Part shown: one piece after another, positions 25,123-33,619 of the stretch
Layout of the letters: each line of letters opens with the position of its first letter
Numbering within the stretch: the first letter of the stretch is position 1
Assembly (NCBI GenBank): GCA_964561605.1
Contig: CAZLQD010000025.1
Span: forward strand, 181,053 to 245,052
Reading direction: 5' to 3'
DNA: 64,000 nt
DNA from: JALUZX01 sp964561605
GTDB taxonomy: Bacteria > Planctomycetota > UBA1135 > JALUZX01
Made by a program: the position numbers and the translations under genes
The notes under the pieces: generated by a model
Database searches by the model: none
What the model was told of the DNA's origin: nothing
What the model saw: only the letters and a program-made list of their open reading frames with translations

Positions 25123-26398
25123 TTCCGTCGGGAAAGGCCCGAGCCAGGAGCTCCACCGGGTGGAAGACCTCCATGGGTTTTCCTTCCCTGGTGAGGAGGC
25201 CGTAGCGGATCTGGAGGAGACATCCGGGATTCCCCGTCGCCACGGCGTCGGCCCCTGTGGCCCGGACCTCCTCGATCTTCTTGTCCAGGAGCCTCTCGGA
25301 GATCTCCGGCTGGACCAGGTTGTAGATTCCCGCCGCCCCGCAACAACGCTCCGGGTCGGCCGACTCCTTGAGTTCCAGGCCGGGAATCTTCGCCAGGAGC
25401 TCCCGGGGCTGGCTTCGGATCCCCTGGGCGTGGCAGAGGTGGCAAGGATCGTCGTAGACCACCTGGAGTCTCACCTCCCCCGGAGGCTCCAGGGGGCCCA
25501 GCTCCGCGAGGACTTCCGTGATGTCCCTGGCCTTGGCGGCGAACCTCTTTGCCTTGGCTTCCAGGGGGGTCCCTTCGAAGAGCCTGCCGTACTCCTTGAG
25601 CATGGCGCCGCAACCTGCGCTGTCGAAGACGATCCAGTCCACGTCCTCGGGAAAGGCCTCGAGGTTGAGACGGGCCAGCTCCAGGGCCCGTTCCTTCGCC
25701 CCCGCGTGGAGACTCAATGCGCCACAACAGAACTGCCTCTGCGGCACGAGGACTTCGCAGCCGTGGAGCAGGAGGAGCTTCAGCGTGTCGAAGTGGACCC
25801 TGCCGAAGAGCTCGGTCATCACGCAGCCCGTGAAGAGGGCCGCCCTGGCCCGGGGCTTTCCTCCGGGGGTGTGGCGGGGACCGGGAATGCGCCTCTCCTT
25901 CCGGGGAGGGACGGGAGGGAGGAGGGACTCCATCCGCGCGAGGGGGCCGAAGAGGATGAGCCTGGTCAGCTTCCGCAGGCCCAGGGCCTCCCAGAGGGCG
26001 AGGAGGTCGAAGGCGAGGCGCAATACCTTGGGGCGGGTGAGGACCGCGTCCAGGAGGAAGAGCTTGAGGCGGGTTCCGAGACCGAGGGGAACCTGCCGGA
26101 GGACCTCCTCCCTGGCCCCTTCGAGGACCAGGTGGTAACCCACTCCGGAGGGGCAGACCGATTCGCAGGCCCGGCAGTCCAGGCAGTGCTCCAGGGGATC
26201 CTGGAGGACCTTGCTGGGGTGGGTCTTTCCTTCCGCCAGGGCCCGGGCGAGGTAGATTCTTCCCCGGGGGGAGTCGGGTTCCACCCGGAAGAGCTGGTAG
26301 GTGGGACAATCGAGCAGGCAGAGCCCGCAGTGGACGCAATCCAGGGATTTTTCGAACCAGGCGGGCCGCCTGGACTCCTGATTCCGGTCCCTCTCCAT
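25109..26398 (-). CDS. glcF: Glycolate oxidase iron-sulfur subunit
   Basis: 429 residues. Its ATG overlaps the glcE stop as ATGA. Two ferredoxin-type 4Fe-4S motifs are at the N-terminus (CVHCGLCLLDCPTY and CLDCRACESVCPSG), followed by two CCG domains: TGCVMTELF...FCCGALSLHAG, and DPCHLCHAQG...CCGAAGIYNL. It carries electrons from the flavin subunits GlcD/GlcE to the quinone pool. It is the last gene of a tightly overlapping glcDEF operon for oxidation of glycolate (or D-lactate) to glyoxylate. Confidence 0.92.
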   Translation of the reverse strand: MERDRNQESRRPAWFEKSLDCVHCGLCLLDCPTYQLFRVEPDSPRGRIYLARALAEGKTHPSKVLQDPLEHCLDCRACESVCPSGVGYHLVLEGAREEVLRQVPLGLGTRLKLFLLDAVLTRPKVLRLAFDLLALWEALGLRKLTRLILFGPLARMESLLPPVPPRKERRIPGPRHTPGGKPRARAALFTGCVMTELFGRVHFDTLKLLLLHGCEVLVPQRQFCCGALSLHAGAKERALELARLNLEAFPEDVDWIVFDSAGCGAMLKEYGRLFEGTPLEAKAKRFAAKARDITEVLAELGPLEPPGEVRLQVVYDDPCHLCHAQGIRSQPRELLAKIPGLELKESADPERCCGAAGIYNLVQPEISERLLDKKIEEVRATGADAVATGNPGCLLQIRYGLLTREGKPMEVFHPVELLARAFPDGKPGG

Positions 26399-27624
26399 CA
26401 ATCCAGCCTCCCAGGGGAAAGGATGCCCGCCGGGTCCAGGGCCTTCTTGAGAGCCAGGGCCAGGTCTCTTTCCGGTCCTTCGGGCCTGGCCAGGGCGGCG
26501 CCGGGCGACCGGCGGGTGGGGGGGCCGCCTTCGACGACGCAGAATCCTCCCGACGCGGCCGCCCTCTCCCGGAGGGCCCGATAGACCTGGTGGGGGACGG
26601 CCGCCTCCCCCCGGCCCTCGGCCAGGTCGGCGAAGAAGACCGCCTCCTGGGGGAGGGCCGGCAGAAACCCGGCCAGGGCCGTGGGGGGGAGGGCGAAGCG
26701 GACCAGGATCTCCCTTCCCTCCTCCAATGCCTCCCAGGGCGCTTCCTCGAAGGGCTTTAGCCCCGTCTCCTCCAGTTCCCGCCACCGGGCCGACCTCCCG
26801 GGGATGCCGCAGGGGAGCTTGTTCCGCCGGGCCGTAACGTCGGCCTCCTCGCCGGAGAGGCGGATTCCCAGGGTCACCGCCGAGGGGCTTCCCCAGAGTC
26901 CCAGGGCGGCTGGCTCCAGGCCCAAGGTCCGGAGGGAGAGCCCCAGTTCGAGGGCATCATCCAGGGCTCCCGGTCCTTCCAGGATCCAGGTCTTGTCCGC
27001 CGGTGGGCGCGGGCGGAGCTTGTAGGTCACTTCGGTGAGGACCGCCAGGGCGCCTCTGCTTCCCACCAGGGGCCTGACCAGGTCGTAACCCGCCACGTTT
27101 TTGACCACCCTCCCGCCGGCGGTGAAGATGGAGCCGTCCGAGAGGACCGCCCGGACACCCAGGACCTGGTCCCGGACCCTTCCGTCCCTGGCCCTGCTGG
27201 AGCCCGACCGGCCCAGGGCCGCCATTCCGCCGGCCGTGGCCTTCTCTCCGAAAGGAGGCTCCAGGGCCAACCGGAGGCCGTGGGCTTCGGCGCGGCGGCG
27301 GATCTCCTCCACGGGCACCCCGGCCTGGGCCGAGATCACCAGGTCCTCCGGCTCCTCGTAGGGGATCTCCGTCATGCGGTCGAGGGCAACAACGATCTTC
27401 ACCGCCTTGAGGGCGGGTCCCCGGCCCAGGGCGTGGCCACGACCCGAAGGAGCCAGGGGCCAGGCGGACTCGGTGGCCTTCCGGAGAAGGGCGGCCAGTT
27501 CCTCCTCGCCGGCGGGATGGACCACCGCCTGGGGCTCGAAACCGTCCAGGTTGGCCCAGGGACTTCCCGGGGAAGGGGTTTCCACGGCGTCGGGACCGAG
27601 CAATTCCTCCAGTCGGCCGATCAA
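26398..27624 (-). CDS. glcE: Glycolate oxidase FAD-binding subunit GlcE
   Basis: 408 residues from a TTG at 27624 that overlaps the glcD stop (TTGA), with GGAGG five bases upstream. A vanillyl-alcohol-oxidase-type FAD-binding domain carries PSGRGHALGRG (for the usual GxGT), then GLRLALEPPFGEKATAGGM and VVKNVAGYDLVRPLVGSRGALAVLTE, the latter characteristic of GlcE. The family works with GlcD as a second flavin subunit. The position between glcD and glcF supports the call. Confidence 0.9.
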   Translation of the reverse strand: MIGRLEELLGPDAVETPSPGSPWANLDGFEPQAVVHPAGEEELAALLRKATESAWPLAPSGRGHALGRGPALKAVKIVVALDRMTEIPYEEPEDLVISAQAGVPVEEIRRRAEAHGLRLALEPPFGEKATAGGMAALGRSGSSRARDGRVRDQVLGVRAVLSDGSIFTAGGRVVKNVAGYDLVRPLVGSRGALAVLTEVTYKLRPRPPADKTWILEGPGALDDALELGLSLRTLGLEPAALGLWGSPSAVTLGIRLSGEEADVTARRNKLPCGIPGRSARWRELEETGLKPFEEAPWEALEEGREILVRFALPPTALAGFLPALPQEAVFFADLAEGRGEAAVPHQVYRALRERAAASGGFCVVEGGPPTRRSPGAALARPEGPERDLALALKKALDPAGILSPGRLD

Positions 27625-29003
27625 TTTTCCTCCAAGGGGATGAGCTTGCCCGGGTTGGCGAGGGCGGCGGGGTCGAAGACCGCCTTCACCCGGCGCATCA
27701 CGGCGAGACTCCCGGGGGGGAACATCTCCGGCATGAGGGCCAGCTTCTCCAGGCCCACACCGTGCTCCCCCGTGATCGTCCCCCCGAGCTCCAGGCAGAT
27801 CTGGAGGATCTCCCGGCCTGCCATCTCGGCCTTCCCGGCCTGTTCGGGGTCCCTCCCGTCGTAGCAGATCGTGGGATGGACGTTGCCGTCGCCGGCGTGG
27901 GCGATGTTGGGGCAGACCAGGCCGTAGGAGTCGGTCACGGCCTGGATCCGGTGGAGGGCTTCGGCCAGCTTGTTCCGGGGGACCACGCCGTCCATGACGT
28001 ACACGTCCGGGGCGAGCCTGCCCGCCGTGCCGTATACACCCTTCCTCCCCTTCCAGAGCTTCATCCTGTGTTCCGGGCTCTTGGCGAATTCCACCTGGAT
28101 GGCCCCCTGGTTGCGGCAGGCCTCCTCCACCTTTCTCTGGGGCCGGTCCATCTCTTCGGGCCTTCCGTCCAGTTCGACCAGGAGGACCGCTCCGGCCTCC
28201 TTGGGGTAGCCCGCCCGGTTCACCGAGGCCTCGACGATCTCTATGGCCTTCCGGTCCAGGATCTCCATGGCGGCCGGGACGATTCCGGCTCCCACGATCT
28301 CCGAGACGGCCCGGGAGCAATCTTCCAGGGAGGGGAAGGATGCCAGGAGGGTGCGGAAGGTCTCAGGGTTGGGCGTGAGGCGGACCCAGATCTCCGTGAC
28401 GATTCCCAATGTGCCCTCGGAAGCGACGACCAGGCCCGTCAGGTCCAGGTCGGGCTCCCCGCAGGGCCCTCCCAGGCGGAGGACCTTTCCGTCGGGAAGG
28501 ACGAGGGTGAGGCCCAGGACGTGGTTGACCGTGAGGCCCCACTTGAAGCAGTGGGGCCCCCCGGCGTTCTCGCCCACGTTTCCGCCCAGGGTGCAGACCG
28601 GCTGGCTCGCCGGGTCGGGAGCGAAGTGGAGCCCCAGGGGTTCCAAGGCCTTGCTGAGGGCTGTATTCACCACTCCCGCCTGGACCAGGGCCACCCGGTC
28701 CTCTGGGCGGACTTCCAGGATCCCGTCCATCCTGGAGAGGGAGATCACCACGCCGCCTTCCACGGGTGTGGCGCCGCCGGAAAGGCCCGTTCCCGATCCG
28801 CGGGCCGTGAAGGGGATCCCCTTTCTCGCGAGATAGGCCACAACCCGGGAGACCTGGTCCGTGTTCTCCGGAAGGACCACCGCCGAGGGCCGTTGCTTGT
28901 AGAAGGAGAGGGAGTCGCACTCGTAGGTCATGAGGTAGTCAGGCTCGGCCAGCACCGAGGCGGGACCTACCAGGGCTGCCAGGTCTTTGGCGAGGGGATC
29001 CAT
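27621..29003 (-). CDS. glcD: Glycolate oxidase catalytic flavoprotein subunit GlcD
   Basis: 460 residues, ATG at 29003. The FAD-linked oxidase domain has ARGSGTGLSGGATPVEGG, then FAPDPASQPVCTLGGNVGENAGG and ASEGTLGIVTEIWVRL. The C-terminal catalytic domain carries NIAHAGDGNVHPTICYD with the metal-binding histidine, and GGTITGEHGVGLEKL. These are the full set for the GlcD/D-lactate dehydrogenase group. It is first in the glcDEF operon; no glcC-type regulator is seen nearby. A D-lactate preference cannot be ruled out by sequence. Confidence 0.93.
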   Translation of the reverse strand: MDPLAKDLAALVGPASVLAEPDYLMTYECDSLSFYKQRPSAVVLPENTDQVSRVVAYLARKGIPFTARGSGTGLSGGATPVEGGVVISLSRMDGILEVRPEDRVALVQAGVVNTALSKALEPLGLHFAPDPASQPVCTLGGNVGENAGGPHCFKWGLTVNHVLGLTLVLPDGKVLRLGGPCGEPDLDLTGLVVASEGTLGIVTEIWVRLTPNPETFRTLLASFPSLEDCSRAVSEIVGAGIVPAAMEILDRKAIEIVEASVNRAGYPKEAGAVLLVELDGRPEEMDRPQRKVEEACRNQGAIQVEFAKSPEHRMKLWKGRKGVYGTAGRLAPDVYVMDGVVPRNKLAEALHRIQAVTDSYGLVCPNIAHAGDGNVHPTICYDGRDPEQAGKAEMAGREILQICLELGGTITGEHGVGLEKLALMPEMFPPGSLAVMRRVKAVFDPAALANPGKLIPLEEN

Positions 29004-29211
29004 GGGCCTTGGTGTAACCGGGAGGTGGGGGAATTTCTACGGTTGACCCGGAACGATACAGGGGGGGCGCCTGCAAGGGTAGGCAAGGCGGTTAGGGCCG
29101 GTTAGGTTGTTTCTCATCGTTCTTCGTTCCTGGACAAACCCCTTGGGAATTCCTTCCCTGCCCCGGGCTTCCCGGGGAAGTCTCTCGTCTTCCACTCGAG
29201 GAGAAACGACA

Positions 29212-30720
29212 ATGAGAAAATACCTGCTTCTGCCTCCGGCGCTCTCTCTTCTCGCGGCCCTCCTACCGGCCCAGACCCCCAAGGTGAGCGTGGTCTTCAC
29301 CGGGCGGTTCGACTCCTTCAGCCTGGATCCCAACGGCGGGTCTCTCAACCAGATCCGCGAATTCGACCTGGGGATCGCCACACCCGGACCAGGCGCTGCG
29401 GCCAGGGACTGGCTTCCCACCACGGCCTGGGAGGCCATGATGGGGGACTCCCACAAGGACGGCAACTATACCCGTTTCTACAAGTGGAAGACCTACTTCG
29501 AGAGGTTCAACTTCCACGGCCTTTTCGTGAAGTACAAGGACATGGCCAAGGGAGATCCCAAGCTGGTCTACTTCACCATCCGTGACAACAAGGTGAACAA
29601 GGTCTTCAAAGTCTTCGACAAGGGCGGCACGGTCCAGGTCCAGGTGAAGCCCGGCGACTTCATCCGTTTCCTTCCCGGCGGAAACATCGAGTATTTCATC
29701 ACCCAGAGCCTCATCATGAAGGCCGCGGGGAAGCAGAAGAACTCCTTCTCCCCCGGAGCCAGCGCCCTTTGCCAGGACGCCAAGGGGAACCTCTACTACT
29801 CCCCCGCCGAAGGTGGGCACTGGGTGGGCGGAAACTGGCTCAACGACGGCGGGATCGCCATGATCAAGGCGTCGGACATCACCTACGACGCCAATGGGAA
29901 CGTGAAGGACGTGAAGGCCGGTTCCGCCTTCAGGATCCTGGGTGAGACGGCCAACGGGCCCAACGGGCAGATCAACATCCGCCAGATGGTGGCCAACGCG
30001 AACGCCAAGGACTACAAGGGCAATACCATCGGCATCACCTACAACCTCTGCGGGCTGGCCCTGGATCCCAACGGCGGCACCTGGACGGCCTCCATGCCCG
30101 ATCCTCAAAACAAGTTCCTGGTCCTCCCCAACCTCATCTTCGGCGGCGATTCGGGCGGCTGGGCCTGCACGATCTTCTCCACGGCCAACAAGGGCTCCAT
30201 CGCCAAGATCAACGGCGTCCTCATGGGAACCCACACGGGCAAGGCCGACGGCTCCTGGATGGGCCTCAAGGCCGACCCGGCGAAGTATTCTCCCACCTTC
30301 ATGGGCTTCACACTCATCCATGAGGTGAAGGACGTCTTCACCGCCGATGCGCCCAACGACGGCGCCATCCTTCCTTCCGATCCCAACATCACCATCGACG
30401 TGGGCTACCTGAAGCCCGGAACTCCCCTCTTCCTCTTCATGGGACGGGGCCCCGCCGGACCGGGGAAGTGGCTTCCCTCCATCGACATGACAGCGGTCCT
30501 CGGGCCGGCGAGCTTCGGCTGGGTCTACCTGGTCCAGCCTCCCATCTTCGGTTTCGCCCTGGGCACGGCGAACACCAAGGGATACGGCAGGTTCCAGGTG
30601 CCCAACCCCAAGGTCCCCAGCGCCGCAGGAGCCGTCCTGGTCTTCCAGGCGGCCCGGGTGAACATCACCGCCCCCGGCGGGGTCTCCCTCTCCAACCCGG
30701 TCCTCATGCAGTTCAAGTAG
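29212..30720 (+). CDS. Secreted protein of unknown function
   Basis: 502 residues, ATG at 29212 with GAGGAGA upstream. A signal peptide ends at LPAQ. The long central region is rich in Asn, Gly and Lys with beta-like stretches (FTGRFDSFSLDPNGGS, GDFIRFLPGGNIEYF, AKDYKGNTIGITYNLCGL, GGDSGGWACTIFSTA) and no family recognised. The last ~110 residues (VGYLKPGTPLFLFMGRG to the end) resemble the beta domain of the other secreted proteins, although the PIPxxP signature is weaker. It is divergent from the glc operon. It is probably an exported surface protein. Confidence 0.75.
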   Translation: MRKYLLLPPALSLLAALLPAQTPKVSVVFTGRFDSFSLDPNGGSLNQIREFDLGIATPGPGAAARDWLPTTAWEAMMGDSHKDGNYTRFYKWKTYFERFNFHGLFVKYKDMAKGDPKLVYFTIRDNKVNKVFKVFDKGGTVQVQVKPGDFIRFLPGGNIEYFITQSLIMKAAGKQKNSFSPGASALCQDAKGNLYYSPAEGGHWVGGNWLNDGGIAMIKASDITYDANGNVKDVKAGSAFRILGETANGPNGQINIRQMVANANAKDYKGNTIGITYNLCGLALDPNGGTWTASMPDPQNKFLVLPNLIFGGDSGGWACTIFSTANKGSIAKINGVLMGTHTGKADGSWMGLKADPAKYSPTFMGFTLIHEVKDVFTADAPNDGAILPSDPNITIDVGYLKPGTPLFLFMGRGPAGPGKWLPSIDMTAVLGPASFGWVYLVQPPIFGFALGTANTKGYGRFQVPNPKVPSAAGAVLVFQAARVNITAPGGVSLSNPVLMQFK

Positions 30721-30759
30721 GATTGGGGCCCCCCTGGCGGGGCATGGGAAAACCCCGGG

Positions 30760-30787
30760 AGGGGGCGGCTCGGGCCGCCCCCTCTCT
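30760..30787 (+). terminator. Terminator-like hairpin after the 29212 gene
   Basis: A 10-base-pair stem, AGGGGGCGGC/GCCGCCCCCT, with a TCGG loop, then TCTCTCG. It is strong in stem but poor in T. It lies between convergent genes. Confidence 0.55.
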
Positions 30788-30819
30788 CGTCGGGGCCCGG
30801 CACCGGGGCCTCTATCCTT

Positions 30820-32652
30820 CTAGCCTCCCCCCAGGAGTTCCCGCAGGATCCGGTCCGACCGGGCCTCCAGGAGGGCCGCCCGAGATTCCAATTCCGCCGC
30901 ATATGGTGCCCGGCCGAGCCTCCGGAGGATCCGGGCCGTTTCCTTGAAGGCCCGGGCCAGGCCCCTGTCCAGGACGAGGGCCCCTTCCCTTCCGGTGCGC
31001 CCCTCCCAGGTGCGGCGGAATCTCTCCAAGTCTTCCAGGTAGCTCTCCAGGAGCCTCCGGGCCTCGTCCTTCCTGCCTTGGGCCGAGAGGACCTTGGCCG
31101 AGGTGGTGAACTCCTGGGGGCGCAGGGCCTCGATCTCCTCGAAGAGGAGGGCGTCGCCGCCGGAGAGGAAGATCGCCTTCCTTCCCAGGAAGAAGACCCT
31201 GGTGGGGGCGTGGAGGAAGGAGGGAAGAGAGAGGAGGAGGGCTCCTCCCAGGAGGATGCCCGCCGGAAGGAGGCGGCCTCTCGCGAGGAGGCCGGCCGTT
31301 CGGGAGAGGAAGACCCCGGCGGGGAGGAAGAGGAGGAAGGCCAGGGGGAGGCGGTAGCGTCCGGCGGCGAAGGCCAGGAGGATTCCAGCCAGGAGGGAGA
31401 GGAAGGCAGCCAGGGGAACGAGCCAGGCCCTCTTTTCCTTTCCCCGTAAGAGAATCAGGACGATCCCCGCGAGAGAGGCCCCTGAGATCCAGCCGAAGGT
31501 GGGAAGGAAGGCCAGGAAGGGCGTGGCCTTCCTGTAGGCGTAGAAATCCACGTTGTTGGGATATTCCATGTCCCGGAATGCCGCCTCGGCCTTCCGCCGG
31601 AGATGCCAGAGAAACCACCCGGACCGCCCCTCTTCGGGCCAGGTCCGGTAGGCCGCGGCCAGGGCGGCTGGAAGGGAGGAATGGCCTTCTTCCATCCACT
31701 TCCGGTATTGCTTCGCCGGAGGGGGGGAGAAGAGAGCGGGATCGGAGAAGCGGTTGTTGTTCTGGAGGGCCGTCTCGGGTCCTCTCGTGGAGAGGGAGAG
31801 GATGGGGGCTCCCACGGCCAGGTTTCTCGCCGGGAGGGGAAGGAGGGCCAGGAGGATCCCTCCCGCCAGGGGCAAGAGCCGGCCCTTCCGTCTCCCGGGG
31901 TTCCAGGCGGCGAGAAGGACCGGGACGGCCAGGAGGGAGAAGAGGATCCAGGTGGGCTTGAGGAGGATCCCCAGGCCCAGGAGGAGTCCCGCCCCGAAGG
32001 CCCTTCCCGGCGAGGGGGCCTCTTCCAGGCGGAGGAGGAGGTAGACCGAGAGAAGGGTGGCGGAGGAGATGAGGGAGGCCCTCAAGAGGACCGCGTCGAG
32101 GACGATGGACGGGGCGAAGAGGGCTCCCAGGGCCGCCGCCCAGAGTCCCGCCCCGGTCCCCTCGAGGCGTTTCCCCAGGAGGAAGAGGAGCCACACCCCC
32201 AGGACGGAGAGGAGGATCTGGAAGACGAAGAGGGGGACGGGGTTTCCCGCCAGGGCGTAACTCAAACCGGCGAGATAGGCGTAGAGGGGCGCCTGGTGGT
32301 AGATTTCCTTCCCGCCCCACCACTCCTCGAAGGTCTTCAGGGGGGCGATCTCCTTCATCCAGTCCATGTAAGGGTGGTAGGTGTCCCGGCAGAGGATGTC
32401 GCCGGCGGCGATCTCCTTTCCCCACTGGGCGAAGGCGTGGAGGTCGCTGTAGAGGAAGACCTCTTCCACCTTTCCCAGTGGGGAGGCCAGGTGGAAGGCC
32501 AGGTGGGTGAACCGCAGGGCTCCTGCGAGGAGGAGCAGGGCCGGCAAGAGGCGGAAGAGTCTGCGGTCCTTGGAGGAGGTTCGTTCTGGTCCGGTCAAGG
32601 CAGGGATCCTCCCGGCGGGCGGGGAAGAAAGTCGGGAAAATTCCCCGGTCAT
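30820..32652 (-). CDS. Membrane glycosyltransferase-like protein (GT-C / PMT fold) with helical tail
   Basis: 610 residues from the ATG at 32652. Ten or more hydrophobic segments. After the first one, an extended loop has acidic residues and aromatic patches (LYSDLHAFAQWGKEIAAGD, YHPYMDWMKEIAPLKTF, YHQAPLYAYLAGLSYAL), as in the first periplasmic loop of ArnT/PMT-type enzymes. GRYRLPLAFLL near the later helices also fits that group. The last ~110 residues form a soluble helical region (KVLSAQGRKDEARRLLESYL), TPR-like. It probably transfers a sugar from a polyprenyl donor to lipid, glycan or protein; the acceptor is unknown. Confidence 0.72.
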   Translation of the reverse strand: MTGEFSRLSSPPAGRIPALTGPERTSSKDRRLFRLLPALLLLAGALRFTHLAFHLASPLGKVEEVFLYSDLHAFAQWGKEIAAGDILCRDTYHPYMDWMKEIAPLKTFEEWWGGKEIYHQAPLYAYLAGLSYALAGNPVPLFVFQILLSVLGVWLLFLLGKRLEGTGAGLWAAALGALFAPSIVLDAVLLRASLISSATLLSVYLLLRLEEAPSPGRAFGAGLLLGLGILLKPTWILFSLLAVPVLLAAWNPGRRKGRLLPLAGGILLALLPLPARNLAVGAPILSLSTRGPETALQNNNRFSDPALFSPPPAKQYRKWMEEGHSSLPAALAAAYRTWPEEGRSGWFLWHLRRKAEAAFRDMEYPNNVDFYAYRKATPFLAFLPTFGWISGASLAGIVLILLRGKEKRAWLVPLAAFLSLLAGILLAFAAGRYRLPLAFLLFLPAGVFLSRTAGLLARGRLLPAGILLGGALLLSLPSFLHAPTRVFFLGRKAIFLSGGDALLFEEIEALRPQEFTTSAKVLSAQGRKDEARRLLESYLEDLERFRRTWEGRTGREGALVLDRGLARAFKETARILRRLGRAPYAAELESRAALLEARSDRILRELLGGG

Positions 32653-32781
32653 GGCCCGGGGGCCTTCGTATCTGTTAGCATACTCCAGGCTTCTTCCCCG
32701 GGATTCGAGGAGAAACGGGGAAAGAAGTTCCTCTTTTCCTCGCCGCCGTTCCTGTGGGGACGGCAGATGGAGCGGTGCACG

Positions 32782-33585
32782 ATGAGACGCGGGCGGTTCC
32801 TGGTTCTGGCTCTTCCCCTGGTCCTCGCCTTCTTCGGAGGCCGTGCCTCCTGCCAGTGAGCGGGCGGGCATTGCGGCGCCGGGTCGGCGCGGCTCAGGAT
32901 CAAGTGGGGCGGACCTTCGGGGATTCCCAGAGGGGAGGCCGGGCCCTCCACCAAGGGCGGCTCCCTTCCGGGGAAACCCAAGGCGGCAGGGTTCAGGAAG
33001 GCCGGCGGGAAGTCCGGCCTGGACCAGGTCTGGTCCAAGCCCCTCTTCGTGCTCCTCACCACCGGGGAGCGGTCGGCCAAGCGGGTGATGTCCTACCTGG
33101 AGGGGACGGTCCTGAAGGACGAGCGGATCGCCCTGGGCGCCAAGTTCTTCCATTGCGTCCGCATGGACGGCGACACCCTCACCGAGGGGCACCCCCTCTA
33201 CTCCCTGGTGAAGGGCAAGAAGCTGCCCCGGTGCGTCCTGGTGAGCCGGGACCGGTCTCTCGTGAAGAAGCTGGAAGGAAAGCGGATCAAGGCAAGTACC
33301 CTCTTCGCCGCCATGAAGGCCGTGGCCCGGAGAGACTACAAGACGAGCTTCACCTCCTACGTGGCGAAGATGCGGAAGCTCCTCTTCGAGATGGACAAGC
33401 TGGACCAGCAGCAGAAGGCCTTGGAAAGGATCAAGAAGGCCGCCCGGGCGAAGCCGGCCCTGAAGAAGAAGGCCCAGGCCCTGGAGAAGAAGCTGAAGAA
33501 GTGGGCCGAGAGGATCGACAAGACCGAGAAGGCCCTCAACCACTTCGTCCTCAAACCTCTGAAGAAGGTGGCCCGGGCCAGGTGA
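32782..33585 (+). CDS. Secreted thioredoxin-like protein with an in-frame TGA after the signal peptide (candidate selenoprotein)
   Basis: 267 codons if the TGA at 32857-32859 is read through. The ATG at 32782 starts a textbook signal peptide (FLVLALPLVLAFFGGRAS) that meets TGA at codon 26, one residue past CQ. The same frame then stays open for 241 more codons. These comprise a cysteine-containing start (AGGHCGAG), a glycine/lysine-rich linker, a thioredoxin-like beta-alpha-beta core (WSKPLFVLLTTGERSAKRVM, later LPRCVLVSRD), and a lysine-rich coiled coil from about residue 185. The only alternative start for the downstream part is a GTG at 33049, in the middle of the first core strand and without a ribosome-binding site. 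A signal peptide alone would have no use. Selenocysteine insertion, pseudogene or sequence error are the options. Confidence 0.6.
32873..32893 (+). promoter_or_regulatory. Candidate SECIS-like hairpin downstream of TGA 32857
   Basis: GCGCC (32876-32880) pairs with GGCGC (32886-32890) around a GGGTC loop. The stem extends by two more pairs beyond a single G-G mismatch (32873-32874 with 32892-32893). The loop contains GGTC, the same four bases found in the E. coli fdhF SECIS loop, and starts 22 bases after the TGA (19-22 in fdhF for GGUC). No SelB-binding proof is possible here. Confidence 0.4.
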
Positions 33586-33619
33586 AGGCCTGCCGGGGAA
33601 GGCGGCGGAGAGAGAAGCC

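Noticed and set aside
32843..33088. Alternative frame over the TGA 32857 region that avoids the stop
   Set aside because: It encodes Arg/Pro/Gly-rich sequence without a signal peptide or link to the thioredoxin core; a single frameshift would not join it sensibly.
33049..33585. Independent gene starting at GTG 33049
   Set aside because: The GTG lies inside the first strand of the thioredoxin-like core, has no ribosome-binding site, and the frame continues upstream to a signal peptide.
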